DNA of 64,000 nt from the NCBI GenBank assembly GCA_019695185.1, contig JAIBAN010000042.1:1-64000 (forward strand). The letters run 5' to 3'. Position 1 is the first letter of the stretch. Each line of letters begins with the position of its first letter. Both the position numbers and the translations under genes were made by a program. A model generated the notes under the pieces. The model made no database searches. It saw only the letters and a program-made list of their open reading frames with translations, and was not told the DNA's origin. This stretch comes from Blastocatellia bacterium (GTDB lineage Bacteria; Acidobacteriota; Blastocatellia; Chloracidobacteriales; Chloracidobacteriaceae). Below, piece by piece: positions 34,571 through 44,261 of the stretch.

Positions 34571-35083
34571 ATGAAAAAAATGCGATTCGTGTCCAAACAA
34601 GCTTACTGTGACCGGGTTTACCACATCACCCCGGACGACCTTCTGGTGGTTTTGAGCCGCATACCGGAACAGTATTGGTCGCGGGTGCGCACCATTCACT
34701 TTAATGACAGAGCCAAGGGAAACCGGATACTTGGCTATGTTGGGGCACGCAGGGATGAAATCACCATGTGCGCCCTTCCTCCCCGTGTGAGTTTTTCCCC
34801 CTTTTTGGTGGCCGGCCAAACCTGTGCCGAATTCGGGGCGGTGTATGGCACGCAATGGCCGATTACCGCCGTCCGCCGGTTTCTGCTCTATGACGTGTTC
34901 CTTCATGAAATCGGCCATTGCCAGCAGGCTTCGCCAGCGGAATCCGAGGACTGGGAGGGATTCGCGGGTGAAAAATACGCCCAGCGGTTCGCTGACCACT
35001 GGCGGCGGAAACTGTGGCAAACCTGTTTTGTACACCATGACCCGGTCCACAATTCCCCTCTCTTGTTTCAACCACAACCATGA
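34571..35083 (+). CDS. Putative HExxH zinc metalloprotein
   Basis: A 170-residue protein containing FLHEIGHCQQ (His112, Glu113, His116), the zincin active-site helix, with a candidate third ligand at Glu134 in GFAGEKYAQRFADHW. Before it, RVRTIHFNDR and DEITMCALPP suggest a mixed beta-sheet, as in minimal gluzincins. There is no signal peptide, so it is probably cytoplasmic. Function is unknown. Its stop overlaps the start of the S9 peptidase gene (ATGA), so the two are translated together. Confidence 0.65.
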   Translation: MKKMRFVSKQAYCDRVYHITPDDLLVVLSRIPEQYWSRVRTIHFNDRAKGNRILGYVGARRDEITMCALPPRVSFSPFLVAGQTCAEFGAVYGTQWPITAVRRFLLYDVFLHEIGHCQQASPAESEDWEGFAGEKYAQRFADHWRRKLWQTCFVHHDPVHNSPLLFQPQP

Positions 35084-37149
35084 AAAAACCTATTTCCAAG
35101 TTGTCTCTGATTTCACTTTTCTGCCTGTGGGCAGGTCTCAGCCTCCTGCCACCCGGGCTGGCCCAGACTTCAGGCAAACGGCTGCTGAACCTGGACGACC
35201 AGGCCCGGATTCGAACCGTCAGTGAGCCACACATTTCCCCCGATGGAGCCTGGGTCGCCTATGCGGTGGAAAGCGTGGACCAGAAAGAGGATGCCTACGG
35301 CAGTGACATCTGGATGACCAGTTGGGACGGCCAGCAGACCGTTCGGTTGACTTCGAGCAAGGAGCGGGATAGCTCGCCCTGCTGGAGCCCGGACGGAAAA
35401 TACCTGTCGTTTCTTTCCAGTCGGCAGACACCCGATGGAACCGACCAGATTTGGCTGCTCAACCGGATGGGCGGAGAGCCGGAGCAAATCACCACGGTCA
35501 AAGGAGCCATTGGGGATTATCGCTGGTCGCCGGACGGCAAACGAATGGTACTGGTGCTGGAAGACCCCGACCCGGACGCTGAGGAATCCAAAGACAAAGC
35601 GGAAAAGAAAACCCCCAAACCGATTGTCATTGACCGGTTTCAGTTCAAGGAAGACAAATCCGGGTATTTGACCAAAAAGCGACAGCGCCTGTATTTACTG
35701 GAACTGGAAAGCCGCAAAATCGAGTGTCTGACACCGGGGGCTTACAATGAATATTTCCCGGCCTGGTCACCCGATGGCAATTCGCTGGTGTTTGTCAGTA
35801 AACGGGAACAGGATTTTGACCGGACCGACAACTTTGACCTGTTCGTTATTGACGCCAAAGCCGGGGCCACCCCTCGCCGCCTGACCACGTTTCCCGGTGC
35901 CGACTGCCAGCCCGACTGGGAGAGCCATCCCGCCTGGAGCCCTGACGGGAAGTCCATTGCCTATCTGCAAGGCGGTCCCAGCAAACTCATTTTTTACGCC
36001 ATTCACCAGTTGGCGGTTATTCCGGCAGCCGGAGGAACTCCGAAACTGCTGGCCCCGACGCTTGACCGCAACGTGGCCAAACCGCGTTGGTCACCTGATG
36101 GAGCGTTTCTGTATTTCCTGCTGGAAGACGACCGGAATCAAGTGCTGGCAAAAGTACCTGCCGAGGGCGGCAAGGTTGTCCCGGTGACTGCCGGGGGCCG
36201 CACCGTCAACGAGTTTGACCTGCATCCAAGTGGAAAAATCGTGGTGGCTGAGGAACGTGGCGATGTACCTGCCGAAGCCTATGCAGTCGAGGGAAGTACG
36301 GTGCGGCCCTTGTCCCGGCAAAATCAGGCGCTTCTTGAAAGTGTTCAACTCGGTACGCTGGAGGAAATTTCCTGGAAGAGCAAAGACGGCACCACCATCA
36401 ATGGCTTTGTGATGAAGCCGCCCGATTTCGACCCGGCCAAAAAATATCCAACCATCCTCCGGATTCACGGCGGGCCGGTTTTACAATACAGCCACTATTT
36501 CAATTTTGACTGGCACTATTATGCCGCTCACGGCTATCTGGTCCTGCTCGGCAACCCGCGCGGCAGTTCCGGTCGGGGCGAGGCGTTTTCCAAGGCCATT
36601 TATGCTGATTGGGGCAACAAGGACGTGCAGGATGTCCTGGCGGGCGTGGATTACCTGATTGCCCAAAAAATGGCGGACCCAGCCCGTCTGGGGGTGGGTG
36701 GGTGGAGCTACGGTGGCATGCTCACCAACTACACGATTGCCAGCGACACCCGGTTCAAAGCCGCCATCAGCGGGGCCGGAATGTCCAACATTCTGGCCGG
36801 TTATGGAACCGACCAATATATCCGGGAATATGAGGCCGAGTTGGGAACCCCCTGGGCCAATCCGGAAACCTGGATCAAAATTTCCTATCCGTTTTTTCAT
36901 GCCGACCGGATTCAGACCCCAACCCTGTTTTTATGTGGGGACAAGGATTTTAACGTTCCCCTGCTCAATTCAGAGCAAATGTATCAGGCGTTGCGCAGCC
37001 TGGGCCGCGACACTCAACTGGTGATTTATCCGGGTCAGTTTCACGAATTCAAAAAACCGGGCTATGAACGTGACCGGCTGGAACGGTATCTGAACTGGTA
37101 TGACAAGTACCTCATGCCTGCCCACGTCGAAAGCAAATCCAAACCATAG
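35080..37149 (+). CDS. S9-family prolyl-oligopeptidase-like peptidase
   Basis: A 689-residue exported serine peptidase. A signal peptide (SLISLFCLWAGLSLLPPGLA) is followed by a TolB/WD40-like beta-propeller (about 40-420; repeated SPDGKYLSFLS, RWSPDGKRMVLV, AWSPDGNSLVFVSK) and an alpha/beta-hydrolase domain. Catalytic residues: Ser543 in GGWSYGGML, Asp623 in CGDKDFNVP and His655 in GQFHEFKKP. The layout is that of dipeptidyl- or acylaminoacyl-peptidases that trim short peptides. The gene overlaps the HExxH gene by four bases and precedes a GNAT gene by 13 bp. Confidence 0.94.
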   Translation: MKKPISKLSLISLFCLWAGLSLLPPGLAQTSGKRLLNLDDQARIRTVSEPHISPDGAWVAYAVESVDQKEDAYGSDIWMTSWDGQQTVRLTSSKERDSSPCWSPDGKYLSFLSSRQTPDGTDQIWLLNRMGGEPEQITTVKGAIGDYRWSPDGKRMVLVLEDPDPDAEESKDKAEKKTPKPIVIDRFQFKEDKSGYLTKKRQRLYLLELESRKIECLTPGAYNEYFPAWSPDGNSLVFVSKREQDFDRTDNFDLFVIDAKAGATPRRLTTFPGADCQPDWESHPAWSPDGKSIAYLQGGPSKLIFYAIHQLAVIPAAGGTPKLLAPTLDRNVAKPRWSPDGAFLYFLLEDDRNQVLAKVPAEGGKVVPVTAGGRTVNEFDLHPSGKIVVAEERGDVPAEAYAVEGSTVRPLSRQNQALLESVQLGTLEEISWKSKDGTTINGFVMKPPDFDPAKKYPTILRIHGGPVLQYSHYFNFDWHYYAAHGYLVLLGNPRGSSGRGEAFSKAIYADWGNKDVQDVLAGVDYLIAQKMADPARLGVGGWSYGGMLTNYTIASDTRFKAAISGAGMSNILAGYGTDQYIREYEAELGTPWANPETWIKISYPFFHADRIQTPTLFLCGDKDFNVPLLNSEQMYQALRSLGRDTQLVIYPGQFHEFKKPGYERDRLERYLNWYDKYLMPAHVESKSKP

Positions 37150-37162
37150 CCTTTTCACCTGA

Positions 37163-37690
37163 ATGGATTTATTTGTGAAAATTCTGGAAACCGAACGCCT
37201 GATTCTCCGGCATCTGACTTTGGAGGATGCCCCATTCATTATGGAACTGGTCAATGACCCGGACTTTCTGCTCTACATTGGAGACAAAAAGGTCCGCAAC
37301 CTGGAGGACGCCTGCCGTTACCTGGAAACCGGTCCCCTGGCCAGTTATGAAAAAAACGGCTTTGGCCTCTATCTGGTGGAACTGAAAGAAACCGGGGCTC
37401 CGATTGGCATGAGCGGGTTGGTGCAACGCCCGGTCTTTAGCGAACCGGATGTCGGGTACGCTTTTTTACCGGCCTACCGGGCCAAAGGGTACGCGGTTGA
37501 GTCCGCCCGCGCGGTGGTCAACTGGGGGCGGGATACGCTGGGTCAGGACCGGTTTCTGGCCATTGTGACCCCGGAAAACAGGAGTTCCATCAAGGTCCTC
37601 CTGAAAATCGGCTTTCATTTTGCCGGGATGGTCAGGATGTCGCCGGATGAACCCGAAATTGAAAAGTATGAGTGTTTTTTCAGCCGCTGA
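37163..37690 (+). CDS. GNAT-family N-acetyltransferase
   Basis: A 175-residue protein with the RimJ/RimL-type GNAT pattern: ILETERLILRHLTLEDAPFI at the start, GLYLVELKETGAPIGMSGLV, VGYAFLPAYRAKGYAVESAR (acetyl-CoA loop) and AIVTPENRSSIKVLLKIGFH. It transfers an acetyl group from acetyl-CoA to an amine substrate that cannot be predicted. It lies 13 bp after the S9 peptidase gene and is probably the last gene of that operon. Confidence 0.92.
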   Translation: MDLFVKILETERLILRHLTLEDAPFIMELVNDPDFLLYIGDKKVRNLEDACRYLETGPLASYEKNGFGLYLVELKETGAPIGMSGLVQRPVFSEPDVGYAFLPAYRAKGYAVESARAVVNWGRDTLGQDRFLAIVTPENRSSIKVLLKIGFHFAGMVRMSPDEPEIEKYECFFSR

Positions 37691-37765
37691 CTTCCCTTTG
37701 AAAGGGTAAGTGATTGTTTTTGAGAGCGCCGAGGTAGCGATTCACTGCTTTTTTTGTTTCACCCT

Positions 37766-37810
37766 GGGGGCGACAAGTCGCCCCCAATCAAAGCGGCGAC
37801 AAGTCGCCGC
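37766..37810. repeat. Twin hairpins built on GCGACAAGTCGC
   Basis: Two adjacent near-perfect hairpins: GGGGGCGAC-AA-GTCGCCCCC (37766-37785) and GCGGCGAC-AA-GTCGCCGC (37793-37810). They share the GGCGACAAGTCGCC core. They lie between the GNAT gene and the NHL-repeat gene and may end the upstream operon; no T-run follows. Confidence 0.7.
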
Positions 37811-37963
37811 ACCCCAAAGCTGGCGCAAATCCTGCGCAGTCGGATTTTTTTAGGACTCCGTGCCTGTTTTTTGGTAAGATTGAGTGATTTTCCCCCTCAC
37901 CTGAATATCACCTTCCATCTCACCATAGGTTCTTTGGGATTCTGTGGCTGCCCGGAGTCTAAT

Positions 37964-40900
37964 ATGAAACATTTGATTGGGGTTTCCTTTTTCCTGCTGT
38001 CTCTTTTTATTTTTATCCATTTTGATTTTTTTCACCTCACCTCTCCTTGGTTCAGCCATGCCCAGCGTTCCTCCCGGTTCCTTCCAGCGGCCACCCAGTT
38101 GAAAATCAGCCAAGCCAATCCGGTGGTGAATGAAAACAAAAAAATCACCCTTACCGCAGTGGATGAAACCGGGGCTGCCGCCAGCGATGTGACCTGGGAA
38201 TCGGGTAGCCCCGATGTGGCCACGGTGGATGCCAAAACCGGCATTGTGACCGGCGTCAGTTACGGATATGCCACCATCACGGCCCGCACCAGCGGGGCCA
38301 GCGTTTCGTCTTTTGTGGTGGTTGCCAAAGTCAAAAACGGCAAGGGTGCCAGCGTACCGGGCGATACCCAGACCGATACCGGGGGCCGCTTTTATATCAG
38401 CGACCCTTCCAACAGCGTGATTTACCAAAAGGATGGCCTGCTTGCGGCAGCCAGCGTTTATGCCGGTCAGACCGGCAGCCGGGGCCGCTTGGATGGCTCG
38501 CGCCTTGCATCCCGTTTTGCCGGACCGACCGCCATTGGGGTGGACAACGGAGCCCAGGGCGGCGTGTACGTGGCGGATACGCTGAACCATTGCATCCGGA
38601 AAATTTCAGGCGACCTGGTGACGACTGCCGTAGGGACTGGTTCCCCCGGAACCATGACCGCCGACAGCACTCCCTTTGCGCAGGCTGTTTTCAGCAGCCC
38701 GCGCGGGATTGTGGCCGACACCGGGGGCAACCTCTATGTCGCCGACACCAACAACCACGCCATTTTTTATGTGGATTTTGCCAAACAGGAAGTCCGGCTG
38801 GTGGCCGGTTCCCCCGGTCAAAGCGGGTTACTTGACGGCGCGGGAAAAACCGCCCGGTTTACCCGTCCGGCGGGCATTGCCCTCAGTTCCGACGGGAAAC
38901 TGATTGCGGTGGCCGATGAAGGAAACAACGTGGTGCGGTTAGTGTCTCCGGCTGGTGCCGTGGCAACGCTGGGCAAGGCGTCCAGCCGGGGTGGTTCCCC
39001 GTTGTTTGAACCGGCCCTGGCCGGAAAATTCTCTGAAACGCAGCTTCGCGCCGAAGATGAGGCGGGGGACGAACTGGTGTTCAATGCCCCTCAGTCGGTT
39101 GGCATTGACAGCACCGGCAACATCTATGTGGTTGACAAATCCAATGCCAAGGTGGTGACCCGCCCGCTTGGAAAATCCGTCGAGGTGGTGTCGGTCGCCC
39201 AGGATGCCGTCAGTTTTTCACAGGCAGCCAGTGTGACGATTCGTGGGTATGACAGCATTGTGCTTGACCAGGGAGCCACCAGTCCGGATGAAGCCATCAA
39301 AGTCGTTTCCATCGGCCCCCCGCAGATTACTTCCGTAACGGAAACCGTGGCGTTGGTTTCGCCCCAAATTCCCCTGGAGGGCGGCACCCAGATTGTGGTC
39401 GAAGGAAAAAACTTTGCTCCGGAAACCCAGGTCTTTGTGGGTGACGGGCAGGCCGTCAACCTCCAGATTGAAAGCGCCACCCGGCTGACCTTCCAGGTGC
39501 CGCCCCAAAAGTCGCCCGGACGGAAAACCCTTTCGGTTGCCACCCGTGGCGGAGTTGACCAAAGCGTCATCAACATCATTCCCAAGGCTTTTTCCGAACT
39601 GGCCGCCGGTGAAATTACCACCTATGCAGGAGGGGTCCAGTTTTTGGGCGACGGCGGTCTGGGAACCCAGGCCAATTCCGGAACAGTCAGTGATTTGTTT
39701 ATTGACGGAGTAGGCAATCTCTATCTGGTGGATGGTTTTAACAGCCGGATTCGCCGCCTGGATGTCAACAGCAACATTATCACCAGCGTTACGGGGAACG
39801 GCACCAGCGATTTCAGCCCGGATGGAACCGTGGCCCTTGGTGCCGGACTCAACAACCCAACCACGGTCACCGTGGACAGCCAGGGAAACATCATTTTTTC
39901 GGATAACTCATATATTCGTCGAATTGACGCCCGGACCGGATTGCTCTCCACAGTGGCCGGAGTCCGGGAAGATGGGTTCTCGGGTGACGGCGGCCCGGCC
40001 ACCAGCGCCAAACTAAGCAAGCCCAAAGATGTGGCGCTGGATGTGGATGGCAATCTGTTTATTGCCGATACCGGAAATAACCGGATTCGCCGGGTGGATG
40101 CCAAAACCGGCCTCATCACCACGGTCGCCGGCAATGGAAAAGCCACCTTCGACCAGGATAACGTTTCGGCCACGCAGGCTGCGTTGAATAGTCCCTCCGG
40201 GGTCATTCTGGATGATAAACGGAACCTCTACATTACCGACCAACGAAACAACCGGATTCGCCGGGTGGATGCGGCCACTGGAATCATCTCCACGGTGGCA
40301 GGAAACGGAAAATTGGGTTTTGACGGCGACAACGGCCCGGCCAAAAATGCCAGTCTGGGTCTGGGCATGGGCGAGGGCGGAGGGTCCGGCAGCATTGGGC
40401 TGGACCGTTCCGGCAATCTGGTGATTGCCGATGCCTTTAACCATCGGGTACGGCGGGTGGATGCCAAAACGGGCATCATTACCACGCTCGCCGGCAATGG
40501 GAACCCAACTTATTCCGGAGACGGCGGGCCGGCACTTGCGGCTGCATTGACAGGTCCGTTTTCCGTGGCGGTGGACGGTCTGGGAAATGTGGTTGTGTTT
40601 GATTCCGGGAATTCACGGGTCCGCCGCATTGACGCCATTACGGGTATCATAACCACCGTTGTCGGAAAATCCTTTGAAAACGGCGACGGCGGGCAGGCGG
40701 TGGGGGCCAACCTGAACGGCCCGGCAGCGGCAATCTTTGATACCAAAGGGAATCTGCTGGTGTGCGACACTCGCAATCACCAGATTCGCAAGGTTGATGG
40801 GGTCACCGGTGTGATTACCACTCTGGCCGGAACCGGCAGCCCCGGATTTGCGGGTGACAACGGGCCTGCCACCAAAGCCCTGCTCAACCAACCGCAGGGT

Positions 40901-42748
40901 CTGGCGGTTGACCCGCGCGGCAACATTTTTGTATCCGACAGTTTGAACAATCGCATCCGCCGGATTGACACTTCGACCGGGACCATTGTCACGGTGGCCG
41001 GAACCGGAAGGCCCGGTTTTATGGGTGACGGAATGAATGCGCTGATGGCGGAACTGGACACTCCGACCGCGCTCGCTCTGGATGAAAAAGGCTTCATCTA
41101 TATTGCCGACAGCCGGAACCACCGGATTCGCCGCCTGGATTTTAACGCCGGAACCATGTCCACCTATGCCGGGAACGGTTCCCCCACCACCAGCAATGAC
41201 GGAGGCCCCGCCCTGACGGCAGGCATCCCCATGCCCAACAGTCTGGCGCTGGACCCGATGGGGAACCTCTTTGTTGGAACCGACAATCGGGTCCGTCGCA
41301 TTGACACCAGGGGCATGATTACGCCAGTGGCCGGAAATGGAATGCCGGTGTCGGGTGCCGACGGCGGTTTCGCCGGGTCAACCTCACTGATTGTTTCCGG
41401 AGTGGCTTTTTCGACCACCGGCGATTTGCTGGTGGCTGAAACGCTCAACAAAGTCCGCCGCATCAGTATGCAGGGCACGGTCAGCACCGTGGCGGGAACC
41501 GGCAGTTTGGGTTACAGCGGTGACAACGGAAAAGCCATTGAAGCTCGCCTCAATACCCCGATGGGAATTGCCTTTGACCCCGCAGGAAACCTGTACATTG
41601 CAGACCAGGGGAATAACTCAATTCGATTTGTGAAAGGAGTTGGGCGGGGAAATAATGTTCCTCCCGCCATCACCCCCATTGCAGACCAGACACTTGACCC
41701 TGGAACGGTCCGCAGCCTGAAAGTCACAGCCCTTGATTTGAATGATGTCAATGGAGTGAAGCTGACACTCAACACCTCGTTGGGCTATGTCACGCTGACT
41801 GACAAAGGGAAAGGCGAAGGAATATTGCGGATTGCACCGGCGGCCACCGAAAAACAAAGTGGCCGGGTGACTATTTCGGCCCAGGACCCGGACGGACTGA
41901 CCGCCCAGATTGCCTTCGCGGTCAATGTGCTTCCCAACAGTGCCCCGACCCTGGCGGTGATTGCCGACCAGGCGGTTTTCTTTGGCGAAACCAGAACCCT
42001 GTTTGCCATGGCGATGGACCGCAACGGCGTTGCCGGGGTGAAACTCTCGTTGGTTGCGCCTCCCACCTATGCCACCCTGACCGATATGGGAAATGGAATC
42101 GGGAGTATCCGGTTGACACCCAAAACCGGGGATACGGCAGCCACCCTGACCGTGCAGGCGGTTGATGTGGGAGGGCTGACCGCCCAAACCTCTTTCAAGG
42201 TTACCGTGACAGCCAACACCCCGCCCGCGCTGGCCTCAATTGCCAATCAGACCCTGCGCAGCGGAGAGGTCAAACTGGTTTCCTATACTGCCACTGATGC
42301 GGAAAGCCCCGGCTCTTTGCGGGTGAATCTGGTGAATCCTCCCCGCTATGCAACGCTTGTGGATAATGGCAACGGAACCGGCGTGGTTCGATTGGCTCCG
42401 GTAGAAGGCGACAATACCGGAACGGTGGCCCTCCAGGTCACCGACAGCGGAGGCTTAACCGCCCAGGTTACGTTTACGGTCACGGTCCAGCCTGCGGCTC
42501 CCAAACTCACCATTTCCAATGTGACGTTTGTTTCTCCGGCTTTGACCATCACCGGCACCGGCTTTGGCACAAGCGAAAACACGGTGACCATCAACGGCAC
42601 CGATGTCAGTCAATTCATCAAAAGCCAATCGGCCACCAGCATCAGCCTCAAAGGAAAAGCCAAAAAGCTGAACCTCAAGACCGGAACCAATCAAATTGTG
42701 GTGACGGCGGGCGGAGTGGCTTCCAACAGTTTCAGTTTTACCTTGTGA
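37964..42748 (+). CDS. Large secreted NHL-repeat protein with Big2 and IPT domains
   Basis: A 1594-residue protein from the ATG at 37964, selected because GGAG precedes it and a hydrophobic export segment follows (LIGVSFFLLSLFIFIHFDFF). Order: a Big2-like Ig domain (AVDETGAAASDVTWESGSPD), NHL blades, an IPT/TIG domain (ITSVTETVALVSPQIPLEGG), then about twelve more NHL units, each with a core like GNLFIADTGNNRIRRVDAKT and ITTVAGNG. Three cadherin-like/Ig repeats (beginning ANQTL or ADQTL) and a final IPT-like domain close the protein. It is likely a surface-exposed binding or adhesion protein. Enzyme residues are absent. Confidence 0.9.
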   Translation: MKHLIGVSFFLLSLFIFIHFDFFHLTSPWFSHAQRSSRFLPAATQLKISQANPVVNENKKITLTAVDETGAAASDVTWESGSPDVATVDAKTGIVTGVSYGYATITARTSGASVSSFVVVAKVKNGKGASVPGDTQTDTGGRFYISDPSNSVIYQKDGLLAAASVYAGQTGSRGRLDGSRLASRFAGPTAIGVDNGAQGGVYVADTLNHCIRKISGDLVTTAVGTGSPGTMTADSTPFAQAVFSSPRGIVADTGGNLYVADTNNHAIFYVDFAKQEVRLVAGSPGQSGLLDGAGKTARFTRPAGIALSSDGKLIAVADEGNNVVRLVSPAGAVATLGKASSRGGSPLFEPALAGKFSETQLRAEDEAGDELVFNAPQSVGIDSTGNIYVVDKSNAKVVTRPLGKSVEVVSVAQDAVSFSQAASVTIRGYDSIVLDQGATSPDEAIKVVSIGPPQITSVTETVALVSPQIPLEGGTQIVVEGKNFAPETQVFVGDGQAVNLQIESATRLTFQVPPQKSPGRKTLSVATRGGVDQSVINIIPKAFSELAAGEITTYAGGVQFLGDGGLGTQANSGTVSDLFIDGVGNLYLVDGFNSRIRRLDVNSNIITSVTGNGTSDFSPDGTVALGAGLNNPTTVTVDSQGNIIFSDNSYIRRIDARTGLLSTVAGVREDGFSGDGGPATSAKLSKPKDVALDVDGNLFIADTGNNRIRRVDAKTGLITTVAGNGKATFDQDNVSATQAALNSPSGVILDDKRNLYITDQRNNRIRRVDAATGIISTVAGNGKLGFDGDNGPAKNASLGLGMGEGGGSGSIGLDRSGNLVIADAFNHRVRRVDAKTGIITTLAGNGNPTYSGDGGPALAAALTGPFSVAVDGLGNVVVFDSGNSRVRRIDAITGIITTVVGKSFENGDGGQAVGANLNGPAAAIFDTKGNLLVCDTRNHQIRKVDGVTGVITTLAGTGSPGFAGDNGPATKALLNQPQGLAVDPRGNIFVSDSLNNRIRRIDTSTGTIVTVAGTGRPGFMGDGMNALMAELDTPTALALDEKGFIYIADSRNHRIRRLDFNAGTMSTYAGNGSPTTSNDGGPALTAGIPMPNSLALDPMGNLFVGTDNRVRRIDTRGMITPVAGNGMPVSGADGGFAGSTSLIVSGVAFSTTGDLLVAETLNKVRRISMQGTVSTVAGTGSLGYSGDNGKAIEARLNTPMGIAFDPAGNLYIADQGNNSIRFVKGVGRGNNVPPAITPIADQTLDPGTVRSLKVTALDLNDVNGVKLTLNTSLGYVTLTDKGKGEGILRIAPAATEKQSGRVTISAQDPDGLTAQIAFAVNVLPNSAPTLAVIADQAVFFGETRTLFAMAMDRNGVAGVKLSLVAPPTYATLTDMGNGIGSIRLTPKTGDTAATLTVQAVDVGGLTAQTSFKVTVTANTPPALASIANQTLRSGEVKLVSYTATDAESPGSLRVNLVNPPRYATLVDNGNGTGVVRLAPVEGDNTGTVALQVTDSGGLTAQVTFTVTVQPAAPKLTISNVTFVSPALTITGTGFGTSENTVTINGTDVSQFIKSQSATSISLKGKAKKLNLKTGTNQIVVTAGGVASNSFSFTL

Positions 42749-42783
42749 CCTGTACAGGTTGCCCCATTGCTTTTCTGATTTCT

Positions 42784-42878
42784 CACCGCAGAGGCGCAGA
42801 GCATACGCAGAGCATACGCAGAGGAAACAACCGATAAACTCTGCGTAAACTCTGCGTAAACACCGTGCCTCTGCGGTG
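42784..42878. repeat. Composite inverted repeat with internal tandem units
   Basis: Outer arms CACCGCAGAGGC (42784-42795) and its complement (42867-42878) enclose two AGCATACGCAG units and two ACTCTGCGTAA units, which are themselves mutually complementary. It sits between convergent gene ends, in style like the repeat at 22977-23056. Confidence 0.7.
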
Positions 42879-42924
42879 AAGTGTTTGTTCCAATCGTCTG
42901 AGGATTGATTTGGATCCAGGGGGT

Positions 42925-43767
42925 TCAGTTCGATACGAGTTGAATCTCATATTGCCTGGGACGCCCTCCTTCACGGCTGATTTTTTGGGGTTCGGGATTG
43001 GCCGAGGGGTCAAGCTGTTTGACCACATCCAGAATGCGGCGGGCTTCGGGCAGTTCCTCATCCTGATGATACCGGACTTCGGTTTGATTTGGCTGAGTCG
43101 CCTTTCCCTGGACAACTGCAATACCCGGTACCAAAAAAAACGATTCGCGCAACCGGCTTTGGATTTTTTGGGCCAGTGGGCGGTCGGATTCGCGGCTGAT
43201 TTGCAAATACACCCGCGCCGGAATTCCCGTCAGGAGTGAATCCGGGAGTTTGGTTCCCTGCCCTTGGTCAATGATGGCGGCGGCGGCTTCCATCTGCTTC
43301 AGTTTTTCGGGTGTGGTGCGACTTGAATCACCTGCCGCCACTGCCACCAATGCCGCCTCCAATTCCCCCGGCAATTCGCCTTTTTGCCGTAGGTAACCTG
43401 AAACTGCCAACGCCAGATTCCGTTGCTTGTCGTCGGCGCTCGCCAGATAGGGAAGCAATGTAATGACCAGATTGGCATTTCGGTTGATAATCTGGGCTTT
43501 CACCTGCTTTTCTTCAATTTCCCTGCGCTCTGTGGCAGCCTGCTGTTCGCGGGCGAGTTTTTCATTGTTCTGGTGAACGTTGTAGAAAAAGGAAATTGCC
43601 CCCACCACACAGGTGGATAAAAACCAGATTCCCAGCGAAGAATTGAAAAATTCCCACAGCAGCCCCTTCCGTTTTGGCTTTTCACCAGCCCCACCAAGCG
43701 TTTGTCTGACCTCATGCCGATATTGTTCTTCCAATTGAATTCGAGTCTTTTCGTCATCATTCAGCAT
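42925..43767 (-). CDS. Single-span membrane hypothetical protein
   Basis: A 280-residue protein: a charged cytosolic N-terminus (DEKTRIQLEEQYRHEVRQTL), one membrane helix (about 48-66, LGIWFLSTCVVGAISFFYNV), a coiled segment (NNEKLAREQQAATERREIEE) and a helical domain. The C-terminal domain (ARVYLQISRESDRPLAQKIQ, VPGIAVVQ, QTEVRYHQDEELPEARRILD) recurs in various bacterial proteins, often at C-termini, and may bind ligand or peptide; the function is unknown. Copy B of the conserved palindrome element lies about 126 bp upstream of its start. Confidence 0.7.
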   Translation of the reverse strand: MLNDDEKTRIQLEEQYRHEVRQTLGGAGEKPKRKGLLWEFFNSSLGIWFLSTCVVGAISFFYNVHQNNEKLAREQQAATERREIEEKQVKAQIINRNANLVITLLPYLASADDKQRNLALAVSGYLRQKGELPGELEAALVAVAAGDSSRTTPEKLKQMEAAAAIIDQGQGTKLPDSLLTGIPARVYLQISRESDRPLAQKIQSRLRESFFLVPGIAVVQGKATQPNQTEVRYHQDEELPEARRILDVVKQLDPSANPEPQKISREGGRPRQYEIQLVSN

Positions 43768-43854
43768 ACCGGTTCCCCAGGATTACAGATGTTGCATCCT
43801 CTGTTCGCACACGCTTTTCAGAACCTTTGGAAAAACTTCACGAAGGAAAAACTT

Positions 43855-43929
43855 TTTCCTTGCAAATAGAACCAAAAATTGAGGTTACGTGCATTGTCAA
43901 AACTTTGACAATTGAAGTTTTTGAACCTT
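43855..43929. promoter_or_regulatory. Copy B of the conserved element with a 20-bp palindrome
   Basis: ATTGTCAAAACTTTGACAAT at 43893-43912 is palindromic except at the centre. It is preceded by GTGCATTG, with TTTCCTTG 38 bp ahead of the palindrome, exactly the spacing in copy A at 26394-26468. It lies upstream of the membrane protein gene at 42925-43767. Confidence 0.65.
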
Positions 43930-44261
43930 TTGAGAAGTGATTCAGGTGAGTGCCTGGCTCTTTGATTTCAGTAAAGGACAGACCGTGAATAGGAATAGGT
44001 GTTTTCGGCTTTGAACCTGCTTTTTTCACCTTTCACCACAAGGTAATGATGACATTTCATCGTAGCCGAAGCAACGCGCTGCAACTTGAAGAAACCCCAA
44101 ATCATGTTTCGCTCAATCGGTCCACAACAGATTTGAACGCTTTGAAATCACCGTTCAACGCCGCAGACGCAACGGGTTCACAGGGGAGGCACAGGGAAAA
44201 ACAATTCAAAACACAGTGTCTCTACGGTGAGAAAATCTGTATCTCACTCATGTGGTCTGAT
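43930..44261. other. Intergenic region with degraded repeat
   Basis: No gene is supported between copy B of the palindrome element and the end of the CPBP gene. Around 44156-44232 the sequence looks like a decayed relative of the CACAGAG/CGCAGAG gene-end inverted repeats. Confidence 0.4.

Noticed and set aside
43838-44029. Small minus-strand frame sharing residues with another at 26356-26598
   Set aside because: The shared residues reflect the conserved palindrome element at DNA level; neither frame has a ribosome-binding site, and they differ outside the element.
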